A DNA stretch of 64,000 bases from CAYLUN01 sp964386865. Its GTDB lineage: Bacteria > Verrucomicrobiota > Kiritimatiellia > RFP12 > UBA1067. Within the stretch, counting starts at the first letter, position 1, and every line of letters begins with the position of its first letter. The notes under the pieces are model-generated. The model searched no databases and was not told where the DNA came from. It worked only from the letters and a program-made list of their open reading frames with translations. This document shows positions 57,302 to 64,000 of this stretch, in pieces. The DNA lies in contig CAYLUN010000021.1 of assembly GCA_964386865.1 (NCBI GenBank), positions 12,284 to 76,283 on the forward strand, written 5' to 3'. A program made the position numbers and the translations under genes.

Positions 57302-59246
57302 CCGGGCCGGCGCTGTTGGCCGTCATCAGGCGGCAGGCCTTCTCCCAGGGCTGAGTCTCCAGGCTCTTGATGAGCATCGTGAGTGTGTGGCGCTTGGCGT
57401 CGTTCTCCTGCGTGGATGTCGAGTCCAGCTTGCCGCGCTCCAGCTTGAACCGCACGACCCACAGCCGCTTGATGAGATCCTGCGCGGCCTCGATCGAGGT
57501 CGCCTCGCGCGCGCTCAGCATCTTTTGCTTGTTGGCGATCAGCTTGCCCAGCAGCGGCTGCCACGGCGGCTCGGTGGTGCGACCCAGCGCGGCGAGCCGG
57601 TCACCTCCGCCGCGCCGCTGCGCGAGCACGGCTTCGGCCACGGCGCGCGCGAAGGGGTGCGCGAGAACGTCCAGCGGCAGGTAGCGCTCGATGAGATCCA
57701 GCACGGCCTCGTCGTGCTCGTGCTCCACCAGAAACTCGCAAAGCAGGAACTCGGTGCGGGAGGGCGGCTCGGGCGCAGGCTCATCAACCGGCGCATCGTC
57801 GTAGAAGGCGGTTTCGCCGGGCACAAGCTCGTCGGTGGGCGGCGGCTGGCCGTCCTCGGCCTTCGGCGGCGCAGGCGCCACGGGCGCGTGCTCCTTGGTC
57901 GACGCGGCGTAGGCGGCCTTGCGGCTGAGCGCCTCGCGGTGCTTCTCCAGATCCTCCTCGAACGCCGAGAGCGGCAGGTGCAGCAGGCTGGCGGCCTCAT
58001 CGAGCAGGTGCGCGCGCTGCACAGCGCCGGCGCACCCCGCGAGCATTTCGATCACGCCGCGCGCGACGCGGTTGACCGCGTCGATGGAGTCCGGCTGCGC
58101 TTCGGCCTGACGCAGGGTGTCGATCTGGAAGGCGGTGATGGAGACCGCGCTGTCGAGCAGCTCGCGGAACGGCGCGGCGCCCTGGTCGCGCAGCATCGAG
58201 TCCGGGTCGTCGCCCGTGGGCAGGGCGGCCACGCGCACGGGGATCTCCTCCTCGAGGAAGAGCGCGCCGGTGCGCAGCGCGGCCTTGCGGCCCGCGCTGT
58301 CGCCGTCGAAGACGAGCACGACGCTGTCGGCGTGCTTCTTGAGGAGCGACACATGTTCCTTGGTGAAGGCCGTCCCCTGCGAGGCCACCGCGGTCTCGAA
58401 CCCGCAGGCGTGGCAGCGGATGACGTCGATCTGGCCCTCGCAGATGATGGCCTCGCGCCGCGGGTGCTTGACGATCTTGGCGGCGGCCTTGTCGAGCGCG
58501 TAGAGCACGCGGCTCTTCACGAAGATGTCGGTCTCGGGGCTGTTGACGTACTTGCCCGTGTTCTTGCGGTCTTTGAGGAGGCGCCCGCTGAAGGCCACGA
58601 CGCGGCCCTGCCGGTCGCAGATCGGAAACATGAGCCGGCCGCGGAAGCGGTCGTAACAATCGTCGGGGCGCTCGGGGTCTTTGGGCGGGGTTAGGATGCC
58701 GGCCGCGATGAGCTGCTCGGACGTGTAGCCGTGCTTCTTGGCCCACTGCTGGAGCGCGTCGAAGGGCCTCTCCAGCGCGTAGCCGATGCCGAAGCGCTCG
58801 ACCACGTCGTCGGCGAGCTTGCGGCTCGACAGGTAGTTCCGGGCGATCTCGGCTTCCTTCGTCTGCTTGAGGCAGCGCTGGTAAAAGGCGGCCAGCTCGG
58901 CGTGGATGGCGTAGAGCAGGTTGCGGTTCTGGGCGTTGTAATCCACGTCCTGCTGGATCACCACGCCCACGCGGTCGGCCAGCGTGCGGACGGCGTCGGG
59001 GAAGGTCAGGCCCTCCTGCTTCATCAGGAACTTAAAGATGTCGCCGTGCTCGCCGCAGCCGAAGCAGTGGTAGTTCTGCCGCGCCGGGTTCACGTGGAAC
59101 GAGGGGGTCTTCTCGTGGTGGAAGGGGCAGCAGCCCTTGAAGGTCGCGCCGGACTTCTTGAGCGTCATGCGCGCGCCGATGAACTCCACGATGTCGACGC
59201 GGGCGCGGATCTCCTCGATCGCCTGATCTGTGACTTTTCCTGACAT
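57147..59246 (-). CDS. dnaG: DNA primase
   Basis: A 699-residue primase. The N-terminal CHC2 zinc finger is in FKGCCPFHHEKTPSFHVNPA and NYHCFGCGEHGDIFKFLMKQ (residues 37-75). RYGIGYAL-type sequence (RFGIGYALERPFDALQQW) near 160 and FRGRLMFPICDRQGRVVAFS near 205 belong to the catalytic core; TOPRIM shows AIICEGQIDVIRCHACGFET near 265 and VVLVFDGDSAGRKAALR near 310. The C-terminal helicase-binding region is divergent and ends in a low-complexity tail (SASAAADPEEFPPSEYPLDE) antisense to the DUF6941 gene. ATG at 59246. Confidence 0.93.
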   Translation of the reverse strand: MSGKVTDQAIEEIRARVDIVEFIGARMTLKKSGATFKGCCPFHHEKTPSFHVNPARQNYHCFGCGEHGDIFKFLMKQEGLTFPDAVRTLADRVGVVIQQDVDYNAQNRNLLYAIHAELAAFYQRCLKQTKEAEIARNYLSSRKLADDVVERFGIGYALERPFDALQQWAKKHGYTSEQLIAAGILTPPKDPERPDDCYDRFRGRLMFPICDRQGRVVAFSGRLLKDRKNTGKYVNSPETDIFVKSRVLYALDKAAAKIVKHPRREAIICEGQIDVIRCHACGFETAVASQGTAFTKEHVSLLKKHADSVVLVFDGDSAGRKAALRTGALFLEEEIPVRVAALPTGDDPDSMLRDQGAAPFRELLDSAVSITAFQIDTLRQAEAQPDSIDAVNRVARGVIEMLAGCAGAVQRAHLLDEAASLLHLPLSAFEEDLEKHREALSRKAAYAASTKEHAPVAPAPPKAEDGQPPPTDELVPGETAFYDDAPVDEPAPEPPSRTEFLLCEFLVEHEHDEAVLDLIERYLPLDVLAHPFARAVAEAVLAQRRGGGDRLAALGRTTEPPWQPLLGKLIANKQKMLSAREATSIEAAQDLIKRLWVVRFKLERGKLDSTSTQENDAKRHTLTMLIKSLETQPWEKACRLMTANSAGPVKPGAPLDGQPAAVREPAAAAPCERVMDSASAAADPEEFPPSEYPLDEMLD

Positions 59247-59540
59247 GTGCGTGGGCCGTAGTGTACCAAAGGGCGGACGAAGAGTCGGCCACAAAAACGG
59301 CGCGGCCTCTCGTTCCTAATTCTAATCCTAATCTTGCGGTTGGGCTGATGATCGAAACCGGGAACGCTATCGGATCTCGATTTCGATCCCAATCCCGATG
59401 GCGATTTCGATTTGGGAGGAGAATGAATGGCCCCAAAGATTCGCGTACATTCGCGGGATTCGTGGTCATTAAGTTGCCCATACCGTTCATTCATGCTCCG
59501 CCGGCGGCTGTCATCGACTGGCATAGTCGTAATCGTGATA

Positions 59541-59570
59541 TTCCGGGTTTTTCCGGGTTTTTCCGGGTTG
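59541..59570. repeat. Three tandem TTCCGGGTTT units
   Basis: Three head-to-tail copies of the decamer TTCCGGGTTT (last base varying) directly abut the -35 element of the lipoprotein promoter. Confidence 0.8.
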
Positions 59571-59597
59571 ACTCTTTTAGCCGCCCCCCCTCATAAT
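59568..59597 (+). promoter_or_regulatory. Probable promoter of the lipoprotein cluster
   Basis: TTGACT at 59568-59573 and CATAAT at 59592-59597 with an 18-base spacer precede the first lipoprotein gene by about 65 bases. Confidence 0.55.
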
Positions 59598-59661
59598 AAA
59601 ACACAATTCTGGGGAACCGGAACATTTCTGGTTCACCGATGGGATGCTAGTGGAGTTAGAA

Positions 59662-60921
59662 ATGAATAAATTCTTGCAGTTCGTTTTCGCATTGGCCATT
59701 GTCGTAACCCTGACCGGTTGCTCGACGTCCTACATGACTAACCGCTGTCGCGATGCGGCGGATATCGTCACGATTGGTGTCGGAGCGGGGTTGGGAGCAA
59801 AAGCCCGAGTCGGGCCCATCCAGATCGGACTTCTGGATGAATTCGGTTTGATCGCGCTGCGTGGAGGTGCTGTGGGTGATGGAATCATCGCGTGTAACGA
59901 TCACCAATATCTGGTCACAGGAGAAGAGCACTTCCATCCGGTGGTCTCCATCGGCCTTACTGGTACGAAGTTTAAAGACACTGTGTTTGCGGCGCGCGGC
60001 AAGACGTTTCAAGCTGGCGGCAGTTATCCGTTCTGGTCTCACGTGGCCCAATGCGAAAGCGCGCCTTATTATTATACACAGCTTGAACTCGTCGGCGCGC
60101 TCCTCGGCTCGGTTCGGGTCGGCGTCAACCCCGGTGAACTCGTTGATTTCGCCCTCGGCTGGACCGCCATCGATATTTATGGCGACGACATCCATGTTGA
60201 AGGGAGCCACGAATACACGGTCGCCCACAAACAGGCCACCGTCACAGGGTTCAGAGCGTCCGTTCCCTCGACCTTGTCCGTCGCAAACACGTTGGGCGGT
60301 TATCCTGTCACCCGTATCGGGGATAATGCGTTCTACGGACGCACGGAGCTGACATGCATCGTGATCGGCTCGAATGTGGCGCACATCGGAGACAGCGCTT
60401 TCCAGAACTGCATGAAGCTGACCGGTGTCACGATCCCTGACAGCGTTAACCATATCGACCGCAGTGCATTCGGCACGTGTTCCAGCCTGACGAACATTGA
60501 CCTTCCAGGCCAACTCTCTAAACTCGGGCCGTTCGCGTTTGAGCGTTGCACCAACCTGACCAGCATCGTGATTCCGGGCGGCGTTGCCAAGATCGAGGAT
60601 TGGACGTTCCAAGACTGCAGCGCGCTGTCAAATATCACACTCCGCAACGGTGTGACTAGTATCGGATGGTGTGCGTTCGACGGATGCAGCAGTCTGACTG
60701 AAATCACGATTCCTGCCAGCGTCACCGGAATCGGCCCCCATGCATTCTCGGCTTGCCCTAAACTAACCCGCGTCCGTTTCGAAGGCAACGCTCCGCGCGG
60801 AGCCTCCGACGCATCCATTTTTGGCGACGGCTCCTCAAACGTATCCGTCTATTACCTCCCGGGAACCAAAGGCTGGGGCAAGGAGTTCGGCGGGCGTCCG
60901 ACGGCGGTGTGGAAACAGTGA
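59662..60921 (+). CDS. BspA-type leucine-rich-repeat lipoprotein (copy 1)
   Basis: A 419-residue lipoprotein. The signal MNKFLQFVFALAIVVTLTGC ends in a lipobox, then ADIVTIGVGAGLGAKARVGP, a block shared with the paralogue at 61638. From about residue 205 come BspA-like leucine-rich repeats of 22-24 residues (NTLGGYPVTRIGDNAFYG, NCMKLTGVTIPDSVNHIDRS, TSIVIPGGVAKIEDWTFQ), about seven in all, then a cap ending GGRPTAVWKQ. ATG at 59662 is preferred to 59644 because GTGGAG precedes it. A surface-exposed binding role is usual for BspA repeats. Confidence 0.88.
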   Translation: MNKFLQFVFALAIVVTLTGCSTSYMTNRCRDAADIVTIGVGAGLGAKARVGPIQIGLLDEFGLIALRGGAVGDGIIACNDHQYLVTGEEHFHPVVSIGLTGTKFKDTVFAARGKTFQAGGSYPFWSHVAQCESAPYYYTQLELVGALLGSVRVGVNPGELVDFALGWTAIDIYGDDIHVEGSHEYTVAHKQATVTGFRASVPSTLSVANTLGGYPVTRIGDNAFYGRTELTCIVIGSNVAHIGDSAFQNCMKLTGVTIPDSVNHIDRSAFGTCSSLTNIDLPGQLSKLGPFAFERCTNLTSIVIPGGVAKIEDWTFQDCSALSNITLRNGVTSIGWCAFDGCSSLTEITIPASVTGIGPHAFSACPKLTRVRFEGNAPRGASDASIFGDGSSNVSVYYLPGTKGWGKEFGGRPTAVWKQ

Positions 60922-60933
60922 TGAAGAAGAGGG

Positions 60934-61011
60934 CTCACGCAGAGACCCGGAGACGCAAAGTTCGGTAAAGTTTTCCTGTCTTGTCTTGGGGTCTTTGGGT
61001 CTTGGCGTGAG
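60934..61011. repeat. 78-bp inverted-repeat element
   Basis: CTCACGCAGAGACCCGGAGA at 60934 and the reverse complement of GTCTTTGGGTCTTGGCGTGA at 60991-61010 agree at most positions (17 of 21 for the full arms). It lies 12 bases after a stop codon and has no gene inside. Confidence 0.6.
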
Positions 61012-61039
61012 AAAGGGACTCAACTTTCAAGTGAGCATT

Positions 61040-61069
61040 GGCGAGAGGCCGACGGTGGTACTGAAGCAA
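61040..61069 (+). pseudogene. Vestige of a leucine-rich-repeat protein C-terminus
   Basis: In one frame these bases read GERPTVVLKQ, closely matching the GGRPTAVWKQ ending of the two leucine-rich lipoproteins on either side. It may be the last trace of a third tandem copy. The match is short. Confidence 0.4.
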
Positions 61070-61098
61070 GAAAGATCGAAAGAACGGAAGAAGAAAGA

Positions 61099-61641
61099 AT
61101 GAGTTTTTTTAGAAACCCGTTTAATAATAAACACACTTTGCCCAGCGGCACAACTATCAATGGGAGCGGACGGCAAGGACGATTAGCGAAGAGCAGGCTT
61201 CGGTCGCTGTTCATCGTTATCCCCTTGTTACTGGCTGGCTGCACAAATCCACTTGGGCCGCTGCCTTCCAAAGCGGAGATTGGCTCGCTTCCCATACCCG
61301 AACTGAAACAACGGTATCCCTTTTTGTGCGAACTGGAGCCGCGGACTTTTGACCCCTATTCTTCTGGGACGATCGACAAGGGCTACACCGATCCTCGGTT
61401 TGCCATACCGGCTGCAGCCGGGCTGATTGATAAGTGGGGCGAGCCTGACTATGCGGTCTTAAGCTGGTGGTCTCTTAAAAGCCTATGTACCATTGTTCGT
61501 CACCACCGTTGGTATTGGTATGTCAACGACAAGGAGGTCGACGCCTTTATTGTTCGGCCGATATTCAACGGGTTTACTCCAGAATTGGTTTCTATGACCA
61601 TTCGGCCGAAGAAGCAGACCACCGAAAGGAACGGCAAATGA
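61099..61641 (+). CDS. Hypothetical lipoprotein, 180 aa
   Basis: A 180-residue protein with an unusually long basic leader before the signal core LFIVIPLLLAGC, whose lipobox LLAGC is near residue 48. The mature part (TNPLGPLPSKAEIGSLPIPE, WGEPDYAVLSWWSLKSLC) has no family I recognise. A purine-rich GGAAGAAGAAAG precedes the ATG. It overlaps the next lipoprotein gene by 4 bases (ATGA), so the two are coupled. Confidence 0.7.
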   Translation: MSFFRNPFNNKHTLPSGTTINGSGRQGRLAKSRLRSLFIVIPLLLAGCTNPLGPLPSKAEIGSLPIPELKQRYPFLCELEPRTFDPYSSGTIDKGYTDPRFAIPAAAGLIDKWGEPDYAVLSWWSLKSLCTIVRHHRWYWYVNDKEVDAFIVRPIFNGFTPELVSMTIRPKKQTTERNGK

Positions 61642-63152
61642 AGAACGGACTACAACTCACTCTCGCACTGGCCATCATAGCGACACTGACCGGTTGCTCA
61701 ACGCCGTACATGATTGACCGCCGTCGCGATGCGGCGGATATTGTCACGCTTGGTGTTGGCGCGGGATTGGGAGCAAAAGCTCGTGTCGGGTTCCTTCAGA
61801 CCGGACTCTTGGTCGAAAAGGATTTAATTGCGTTGCGCGGCGGTGAATTCGTCCGAATAGGTGTCAACCGGAACGGGGAGCATTGGGTTGGGGATGCGGA
61901 TTTTTTGTTCGTCTATTTTGAAGCGTTCAAACCGCAAGCACTCATGCCGCCGTACCCGCAACGAGGCAAGACGTTTAAGACCGAATTCGAATGGTCGTGG
62001 ATTCCTTTTGTGCACCTGGTAGATGGAGGTCATAATGATCCGCCCTGTTACAGTTATCCCACACAGATTGACGTTGTCGGCGCTCTCGGCGGTTCGGTTC
62101 GCGTCGGGGTCAACCCAGGAGAACTTCTTGATTTCGTCCTCGGATGGACCACACTCGACATCTACAAAGATGATATCCGTGTCGACGGTGACTATTCGTA
62201 CAACGTCGACCGCGGTCAGACTACGATAACCGGTGTTGATGCGGCCTACACCGGTGCCTTGTCCATCACAAACACGTTGGGTGGTTATCCAGTCACCCGC
62301 ATCGGAGACCGTGCGTTCGACGGCTGTACGAACCTGACCGACGTCACGATCCCTGCCAGCGTTACCCGTATCGAGGCTGGTGCGTTTGAGTTCCTTAGCT
62401 GGTTGAACTCGATCACGGTGGATGCCGCGAACACTGCCTATAGCAGCGATATGGGCGGGGTCGTGTTCAACAAAGAGAAGTCCAAACTCATCCGCTATCC
62501 GAGGGGCAAGGCCGGCGAGTACGTGATTCCCACCAGTGTCAACCAAATCGGGTGTGGTGCGTTCGAGGGGTGCGCTGGGTTGACCAGCGTGACGATTCCC
62601 GATGGTGTTGCGGTAATAGAGTCCTGCGCGTTCGAGAACTGCGCCAACCTGACTAGCGTCAAGATTCCTGACAGCGTAACCAGTATCGGTTACATGGCAT
62701 TCGAAGATTGCTCCAACCTGGCGACCATTGCCCTTCCCAGCCAGCTCTCCGAGCTAGGGTGGTCCGCATTCGAGGGGTGCACCAACCTGATAAGCATCGC
62801 GATTCCCGGCGGCGTTGCCAAGATTGAGAATTGGACGTTTCAAGGCTGCGGTGCCCTGTCAAATGTCACAATCCGCGACGGTGTGACTCGTATCGGTTGG
62901 GGTGCGTTCGACGAATGCAGCAGTCTGGTCGAAATCACGATACCCGCCAGTGTCACCAAAATCGGCGCCTACGCGTTCTCGGCGTGCCCTGCACTAACCT
63001 GTGTCCGTTTTGAGGGCAACGCTCCGCGCGGAGCATCTGACACATCCATTTTTGGCGATAGCTCCTCAAACGTCACCGTCTATTACCGCCCGGGCACCAA
63101 AGGCTGGGGTAAAACGTTCGGCGGACGGCCGACGGCGGTGTGGAAACAATGA
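61638..63152 (+). CDS. BspA-type leucine-rich-repeat lipoprotein (copy 2)
   Basis: A 504-residue paralogue of the protein at 59662. It opens MKNGLQLTLALAIIATLTGC (lipobox LTGC), shares ADIVTLGVGAGLGAKARVG and GSVRVGVNPGELLDFVLGWT, and has about ten BspA-type repeats from residue 215 (NTLGGYPVTRIGDRAFDG, GCTNLTDVTIPASVTRIEAG, GCAGLTSVTIPDGVAVIESC), including a longer one with GGVVFNKEKSKLIRYPRG, before the same GGRPTAVWKQ end. The extra 85 residues relative to copy 1 are mostly added repeats. ATG at 61638 follows AAAGGAACGGC and overlaps the upstream stop; the frame is open earlier but out of family. Confidence 0.88.
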   Translation: MKNGLQLTLALAIIATLTGCSTPYMIDRRRDAADIVTLGVGAGLGAKARVGFLQTGLLVEKDLIALRGGEFVRIGVNRNGEHWVGDADFLFVYFEAFKPQALMPPYPQRGKTFKTEFEWSWIPFVHLVDGGHNDPPCYSYPTQIDVVGALGGSVRVGVNPGELLDFVLGWTTLDIYKDDIRVDGDYSYNVDRGQTTITGVDAAYTGALSITNTLGGYPVTRIGDRAFDGCTNLTDVTIPASVTRIEAGAFEFLSWLNSITVDAANTAYSSDMGGVVFNKEKSKLIRYPRGKAGEYVIPTSVNQIGCGAFEGCAGLTSVTIPDGVAVIESCAFENCANLTSVKIPDSVTSIGYMAFEDCSNLATIALPSQLSELGWSAFEGCTNLISIAIPGGVAKIENWTFQGCGALSNVTIRDGVTRIGWGAFDECSSLVEITIPASVTKIGAYAFSACPALTCVRFEGNAPRGASDTSIFGDSSSNVTVYYRPGTKGWGKTFGGRPTAVWKQ

Positions 63153-63829
63153 TAAGCTTGAGAAAGTTAGAAACGAAAATGAGCGGATCCAAGTTGAATG
63201 AAATGGCTAGGAAATGCGCTCTCAGTCTTGGCGCGGTTCTTCTGCTCGGCGGATGCTCGGTCAGTATCAGTAAAGCGCCGGTCGGGGATGCACCTTTGGA
63301 CATTACAGAGGTGGCTGAAGAGTGGGAAGGGCTCTGGAACCTGTATGTGAGCGATGATGATGACGTTTGCAGCGTCGGAAAGGAGGTGGTAACCCCTGTC
63401 AGTGTCGAGGTGCGTGATGCGTCAAACGGGGTTTTGCGTGTAGTAATAACGGAGTTCGCCGCTCACAATGAGATGGAGAAGGATGATCAATCCAATTTGC
63501 CGGTTGCCTATGATGTTTATCTGCGAAGATCCGGGGATTGGGTTTTCGCCAGCATCGACTTGAAGGATATGGAGAAAACGAATAGCCCGCCCTCCTTTGC
63601 GTGGGGCAGGCTCAGGAAAGGTAAACGGGTGGCCCATCTTTGGTGGGCTAGCGAGCGTGTTCTGAGAGAGTGGCAGGATGAGGGCAAGGCCCCGCCGGAT
63701 GTGCCTGATTCTTCGGCGAACACGGTGTTGGAGGCGTTCAACTCGAACCATGTCGCCCAAGTCACCTCGGGAACAAACGGGGTTCCTTTCCTTTGGGATA
63801 CGCCCTGGTTGTTTATCAAGCAGGATTAG
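63149..63829 (+). CDS. Hypothetical lipoprotein, 226 aa
   Basis: A protein with signal core CALSLGAVLLLGGC and lipobox LLGGC, then an unrecognised mature part (EVAEEWEGLWNLYVSDDDD, PPSFAWGRLRKGKRVAHLWW) of beta-rich character. The ATG at 63149 overlaps the stop of the leucine-rich protein (ATGA), as between the two genes before it, so coupling is likely; ATG at 63179 would give a shorter and more usual leader and is the main alternative. No family assigned. Confidence 0.65.
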   Translation: MISLRKLETKMSGSKLNEMARKCALSLGAVLLLGGCSVSISKAPVGDAPLDITEVAEEWEGLWNLYVSDDDDVCSVGKEVVTPVSVEVRDASNGVLRVVITEFAAHNEMEKDDQSNLPVAYDVYLRRSGDWVFASIDLKDMEKTNSPPSFAWGRLRKGKRVAHLWWASERVLREWQDEGKAPPDVPDSSANTVLEAFNSNHVAQVTSGTNGVPFLWDTPWLFIKQD

Positions 63830-63877
63830 TGTTGAGTTTTGCTCCGCATCTCACCGCGAGCAGGAAGGAAGAACAGG

Positions 63878-64000
63878 ATGAAAAGGGGTTGGTCACGATT
63901 AGCGTGGAGTGCAATGTGTGTTTCTCTCATGTCTGGCTGCGGGACTTGTCCGGATCTTTCTTACCGGGGGCCGCTTGCCCCGCAAGATATGGCTTTTGTA
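63878..64000 (+). CDS. Lipoprotein N-terminus (gene runs out of the window)
   Basis: From an ATG at 63878 behind AGGAAGGAAGAACAGG the frame reads MKRGWSRLAWSAMCVSLMSG, a signal peptide with lipobox MSGC, and stays open to the window end (41 codons). It continues the lipoprotein cluster. Nothing of the mature domain can be judged. Confidence 0.7.
   Translation, partial: MKRGWSRLAWSAMCVSLMSGCGTCPDLSYRGPLAPQDMAFV

Larger units (their letters stand above)
59247..59661. other. Repeat-rich 415-base intergenic region
   Basis: No gene is seen between the divergent dnaG and lipoprotein genes. It contains CCTAATTCTAATCCTAATC-type sequence at 59316, an ATTTCGATCCCAATCCCGAT stretch with a partner GATTTCGATTTGGG at 59376-59418, a GATTCGCGTACATTCGCGGG-type stretch near 59442 that resembles the CGCGAAT repeats elsewhere, and the tandem TTCCGGGTTT array. 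A promoter lies near its right end. Confidence 0.6.

Noticed and set aside
57387..58694. A 435-codon plus-strand open frame
   Set aside because: Antisense to dnaG, with no recognisable domain and Arg/Leu/Ala-biased composition.
1..64000. Exosortase substrate with a PEP-CTERM-type tail
   Set aside because: None of the C-termini in the window shows a PEP-like motif followed by a membrane helix and basic end.

Overview
The window is GC-rich, gene-dense bacterial chromosome with no rRNA, tRNA or CRISPR visible. An exosortase/EpsI protein, bactofilin-free but extensive exopolysaccharide machinery, a Ser/Thr kinase with coiled-coil tail, GYF_2 and DUF6941 proteins and BspA-type leucine-rich lipoproteins together suggest a member of the Planctomycetes-Verrucomicrobia-Chlamydiae group (Kiritimatiellota/Lentisphaerota/Verrucomicrobiota-like). 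This placement is an inference from gene content; no marker gene was compared.

Positions 1-38274 form one long plus-strand exopolysaccharide/surface-glycan locus. It holds about ten glycosyltransferases, a hexapeptide acyltransferase, a CapA-like protein, two asparagine-synthase-type amidotransferases, an ATP-grasp ligase, a FemAB-like acyltransferase, a polysaccharide deacetylase, an O-antigen ligase/polymerase, two initiating sugar transferases, a PglF/PglE/PglD/PglC-like set able to make and load a bacillosamine-type diamino sugar, an exosortase-EpsI fusion and a WecA-type phosphotransferase fused to a CapD-like N-terminal half. From 6.5 to 32.7 kb this locus is riddled with accessory DNA: two full DUF4143 AAA ATPases and one remnant, a VapBC pair, a four-helix-bundle (S23/IVP) gene and a GxxExxY nuclease gene.

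The most striking signal is in that accessory DNA. Three unrelated small genes (four-helix-bundle, truncated ATPase, GxxExxY nuclease) each sit inside their own pair of inverted repeats, like minimal single-gene mobile cassettes. The repeat core of the four-helix-bundle cassette (TTCTAAAATGCGAGA-like) recurs without the gene at many sites, and several copies lie in frame inside glycan-biosynthesis genes, adding a recognisable SSKVLKCESSKV...FRTLELSN peptide to the protein. This resembles the Rickettsia palindromic elements in behaviour but not in sequence.

Positions 38351-42324 hold a truncated yjbQ remnant, a strong terminator, minus-strand thiE plus a nucleotidyltransferase, and a GH106-like protein. 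Positions 42457-59246 are mostly housekeeping: a Ser/Thr kinase behind a good sigma-70-type promoter, pyrK-pyrD, a GYF_2 membrane protein, an adenosine-deaminase-family protein, bifunctional nnr, a VapC remnant, a membrane spermidine-synthase-like protein, a DEAD-box helicase, a PQQ-like beta-propeller protein, DUF6941 and dnaG, the last two overlapping tail to tail. Positions 59247-64000 carry a repeat-rich intergenic stretch followed by a translationally coupled cluster of lipoproteins, two of them paralogous leucine-rich-repeat proteins.
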